Positions 29,950 to 31,524 of a stretch of DNA of 31,524 bases are shown in pieces. Below the pieces are notes generated by a model, which saw only the letters and a list, made by a program, of their open reading frames with translations, was not told where the DNA came from and did no database searches. The position numbers were made by a program, and so were the translations under genes. Numbering within the stretch: position 1 is the first letter of the stretch; the number at the start of each line of letters is the position of its first letter. Source of the DNA: a virus; the IMG/VR virus record IMGVR_UViG_3300029319_000283, positions 1-31,524 of that record, one strand, 5' to 3'.

Positions 29950-30044
29950 TTTCATATATGTTAAAATACTTAAAACGTATTTGGTGTGCAGTATTAAACA
30001 AAAAATGCCATGACGAGTGTGACTGCACCATAAAGAAGGATTAA
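29946..30044 (+). CDS. Tiny Cys-rich protein (32 aa)
   Basis: ATG at 29946 overlaps the TGA of the two-helix gene (ATGA), with GAGG 7 nt upstream. It reads MISYMLKYLKRIWCAVLNKK and ends CHDECDCTIKKD: an amphipathic, positively charged helix and a C...C.C cluster of possible metal or disulfide ligands. A longer ORF in this frame from 29751 is a shadow of the two-helix gene, but this 3' part is unshared. Function unknown. Confidence 0.5.
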   Translation: MISYMLKYLKRIWCAVLNKKCHDECDCTIKKD

Positions 30045-30045
30045 T

Positions 30046-30405
30046 ATGCTTGGAACTCTAATAAGTTCTGTATCTAATTTAGCATCGTCCTACATCGAAG
30101 GTAAAACAGCGATACAAAAAGCTGAAGCCACGATTAGGATGAAAGAGGCAACAGGCGAGATAGACTGGGACTTAGCTGCTATGAGGGCATCCCAAAGCTC
30201 CTGGAAGGACGAATGGCTGACATTGCTATTCAGTATTCCTCTGGTTTTGAGCTTCATGGGTGAGTGGGGCAGGGGCATAGTAGCAGATGGATTCACTGCT
30301 TTGGCAGGTATGCCACAGTGGTATCAGATTGCGTTAGGAGCGATCGTATCGGCTAGTTTTGCCACACGGTCTGCAAGCAAGTTGTTTAATATGAGGAAAA
30401 AATGA
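30046..30405 (+). CDS. 3-TM holin-like protein (119 aa)
   Basis: Resembles the GTA_holin_3TM type (Pfam) in layout: N-terminal amphipathic helix with KAEATIRMKEATGEIDWDLAAMRAS, the SSWKDEWLTLLFSIPLVLSF span (about 45-65), then a second hydrophobic region about 72-88 and a third about 93-110 ending in RSASKLFNMRKK. AAGGA precedes the ATG by 5 nt. It presumably forms the membrane lesion that lets the endolysin reach the cell wall. Confidence 0.75.
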   Translation: MLGTLISSVSNLASSYIEGKTAIQKAEATIRMKEATGEIDWDLAAMRASQSSWKDEWLTLLFSIPLVLSFMGEWGRGIVADGFTALAGMPQWYQIALGAIVSASFATRSASKLFNMRKK

Positions 30406-30476
30406 GATTAGGTTGGTTGTTAAATAGTATGATGGCTATATTAGTTTTAGTCACGTTTGTAGTTGTAATATTGTAA
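30402..30476 (+). CDS. Tiny single-span membrane peptide in lysis cassette (24 aa)
   Basis: ATG at 30402 overlaps the holin-like stop; GAGG lies 5 nt upstream. It reads MRLGWLLNSMMAILVLVTFV plus VVIL, essentially one membrane helix with an Arg near the N-terminus. It ends 21 nt before the endolysin start. Its good ribosome-binding site and overlap support translation. It might modulate the holin, but that is a guess. Confidence 0.5.
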   Translation: MRLGWLLNSMMAILVLVTFVVVIL

Positions 30477-30497
30477 ATGGCAAAGTGGAGTATCCCA

Positions 30498-30962
30498 ATG
30501 TTTAAATTATCAAGTAGAAGCCTAGAGAAGTTGGAGGGAGTAAATCCTGTTCTTGTTGACACTGTAAAAGAAGCCATCAAGCTGAGTTCTGTAGACTTTG
30601 GAGTGATCTATGGGGTACGTTCCCTAGCAGAGCAGGAGAAGTTGTATAAATCCGGACGCTCACAAACAATGAAATCTAAACACCTGATCCAAGATGACAA
30701 GACATCACACGCTGTGGACCTCATGGCTTACGATGGCAGTAACCCAAGTTGGGACATCGTGATGTATGATGACATCGCAGACGCAATGAAAGCCGCTGCT
30801 CTGAAAACAGGAGCTAAAATTTGTTGGGGCGCTGCCTGGCACATTGAGGATATAACAAAGTGGGATGGCACAATGGAGCAAGCCATGAACGCTTATATAG
30901 ATTTACGTAGGGGACAGGGCAGACGACCCTTCATCGATGGTCCTCACTTTCAATTGAACTAA
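30498..30962 (+). CDS. Peptidase M15-type endolysin
   Basis: The start at 30498 was chosen: GGAG lies 7 nt upstream and the protein then opens MFKLSSRSLEKLEGVNPVL, as is typical of this endolysin family. An ATG at 30477 has no site. The 154-aa protein has GVIYGVRSLAEQEKLYKSG (residues 35-53), SKHLIQDDKTSHAVDLMAY with likely zinc ligands H62 and D74, and GPHFQL with H150 near the end. It probably cleaves peptide bonds in peptidoglycan. No signal peptide, so it relies on the holin. Confidence 0.87.
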   Translation: MFKLSSRSLEKLEGVNPVLVDTVKEAIKLSSVDFGVIYGVRSLAEQEKLYKSGRSQTMKSKHLIQDDKTSHAVDLMAYDGSNPSWDIVMYDDIADAMKAAALKTGAKICWGAAWHIEDITKWDGTMEQAMNAYIDLRRGQGRRPFIDGPHFQLN

Positions 30963-30963
30963 T

Positions 30964-31218
30964 ATGACAACAGGCGCACCAAAAAAAGTTAAGATTCCTG
31001 CTAAAAGACCTGCCTTTATGTCTGAAGATAAGAAGACAGGCAAGACGCAGAAGAGTAATAGGTTCTTGAACTTTGTAGATGGTGTAAAAAAGTCATTTAG
31101 TGGAGACGTATTTGATCCCTATTTCAAAATTGGTGGTGGAAGACTAGACGCTGATAAGGATATGATTAAGAAAGGTGGGTTCGGACTTAAATTTACCTAC
31201 GAGTTTAAGAAAAAATGA
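30964..31218 (+). CDS. Small basic phage protein of unknown function (84 aa)
   Basis: The N-terminal half is Lys/Pro-rich (MTTGAPKKVKIPAKRPAFMS), the middle polar, and the C-terminus beta-prone and Gly-rich (GGGRLDADKDMIKKGGFGLKFTYEFKKK). One nucleotide separates it from the endolysin stop, and it overlaps the next gene by 4 nt (ATGA). No family recognised. Confidence 0.5.
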   Translation: MTTGAPKKVKIPAKRPAFMSEDKKTGKTQKSNRFLNFVDGVKKSFSGDVFDPYFKIGGGRLDADKDMIKKGGFGLKFTYEFKKK

Positions 31219-31520
31219 CCAAAAGAGATCCACGATTAGCTAGAGCAGGAGTGTCAGGGTTTAATAAAGCCAAGAGAACACCAGGACACCCTACAAAATC
31301 GCACATTGTGGTGGCTAAATCAGGGGATAAGATCAAAACTATACGCTTTGGTCAGCAGGGTAAGAAGGTTGGTACGGTAAAAGGCACAGCAGGTGCGCCA
31401 AAAAAGGGTGAGTCACGCACAATGAAGATGAAACGTAAGAGTTTTAAGGCACGACACGCTAAAAATATTGCAAAAGGTCCAATGTCGGCAGCATATTGGG
31501 CAGATAAGGTAAAATGGTGA
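31215..31520 (+). CDS. Conserved very basic phage protein (101 aa)
   Basis: Highly Lys/Arg-rich, with blocks ARAGVSGFNKAKRTPGHPTK, SHIVVAKSGDKIKTIRFGQQG and the C-terminal ESRTMKMKRKSFKARHAKNI..G.MSAAYWADKVKW. I recall nearly the same blocks in many podo-, myo- and siphophages of marine bacteria and cyanobacteria, often close to terminase genes, without a known function. Its composition suggests nucleic-acid contact, for example in packaging. The 4-nt overlap (ATGA) couples it to the upstream gene. The stop is only 4 nt before the window end. Confidence 0.65.
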   Translation: MTKRDPRLARAGVSGFNKAKRTPGHPTKSHIVVAKSGDKIKTIRFGQQGKKVGTVKGTAGAPKKGESRTMKMKRKSFKARHAKNIAKGPMSAAYWADKVKW

Positions 31521-31524
31521 AGTT

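Overview
The window looks like about 31.5 kb of the genome of a tailed, podovirus-type marine bacteriophage, or a prophage or metagenomic contig from one. It is AT-rich and densely packed, with many 1-14 nt gene overlaps. The best clue to its lineage is a family A DNA polymerase with a DnaJ-type CXXCXGXG zinc-finger insert between its exonuclease and polymerase domains. From memory, this is the hallmark of the HMO-2011-type phages of marine alphaproteobacteria (SAR116, Roseobacter/RCA and SAR11 hosts). The order class II ribonucleotide reductase, endonuclease I, Cas4-like exonuclease, putative SSB, PolA, helicase, primase also fits that group. The host is inferred. No terminase, portal, capsid, tRNA or CRISPR is present, so the head genes must lie outside the window.

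Region 1 (1-11283, + strand) is a late virion module. It starts with the 3' end of a tail-fibre gene, then a second fibre-like protein, a run of small membrane or accessory genes, and five structural genes: an 874-aa Q/N/A-rich protein, a LysM protein, 184-aa and 383-aa proteins, and a 1252-aa probable internal/ejection protein. A hairpin with a T-tract at 11282-11306 separates it from region 2 and is oriented to stop leftward transcription.

Region 2 (11312-28868, - strand) is the replication and takeover module, transcribed leftward from a control region near 29 kb. In order of transcription it holds: a Cys-rich protein of unknown function, a HAD-type nucleotidase, a C5 cytosine methyltransferase, many tiny genes, an SleB-type cell-wall hydrolase among small membrane proteins, a tyrosine integrase, a stand-alone primase, a GIY-YIG protein, a helicase, PolA, a putative SSB, a Cas4-like nuclease, endonuclease I, a DUF3310 protein, a class II RNR and an RMF-like microprotein. 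Primase and helicase, fused in T7 gp4, are separate here.

Region 3 (28869-29468) is the only long non-coding stretch. It has a strong sigma70-like rightward promoter, a back-to-back -35 dyad, a repeated TTTTAGTTRTAA motif, a 12-bp palindrome, tandem repeats and a small GC-rich hairpin. It probably combines divergent promoters and operators, and perhaps an origin or attP.

Region 4 (29469-31520, + strand) is a lysis cassette: a small two-helix membrane protein, a 3-TM holin-like protein, a 24-aa membrane peptide and an M15 peptidase endolysin. Two small basic conserved phage proteins follow.

At least fourteen of the small genes are shorter than 60 codons. They were found by reading start sites, ribosome-binding sites and stop/start overlaps by eye. 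Functional calls rest on motifs recognised by eye; no database search was run.
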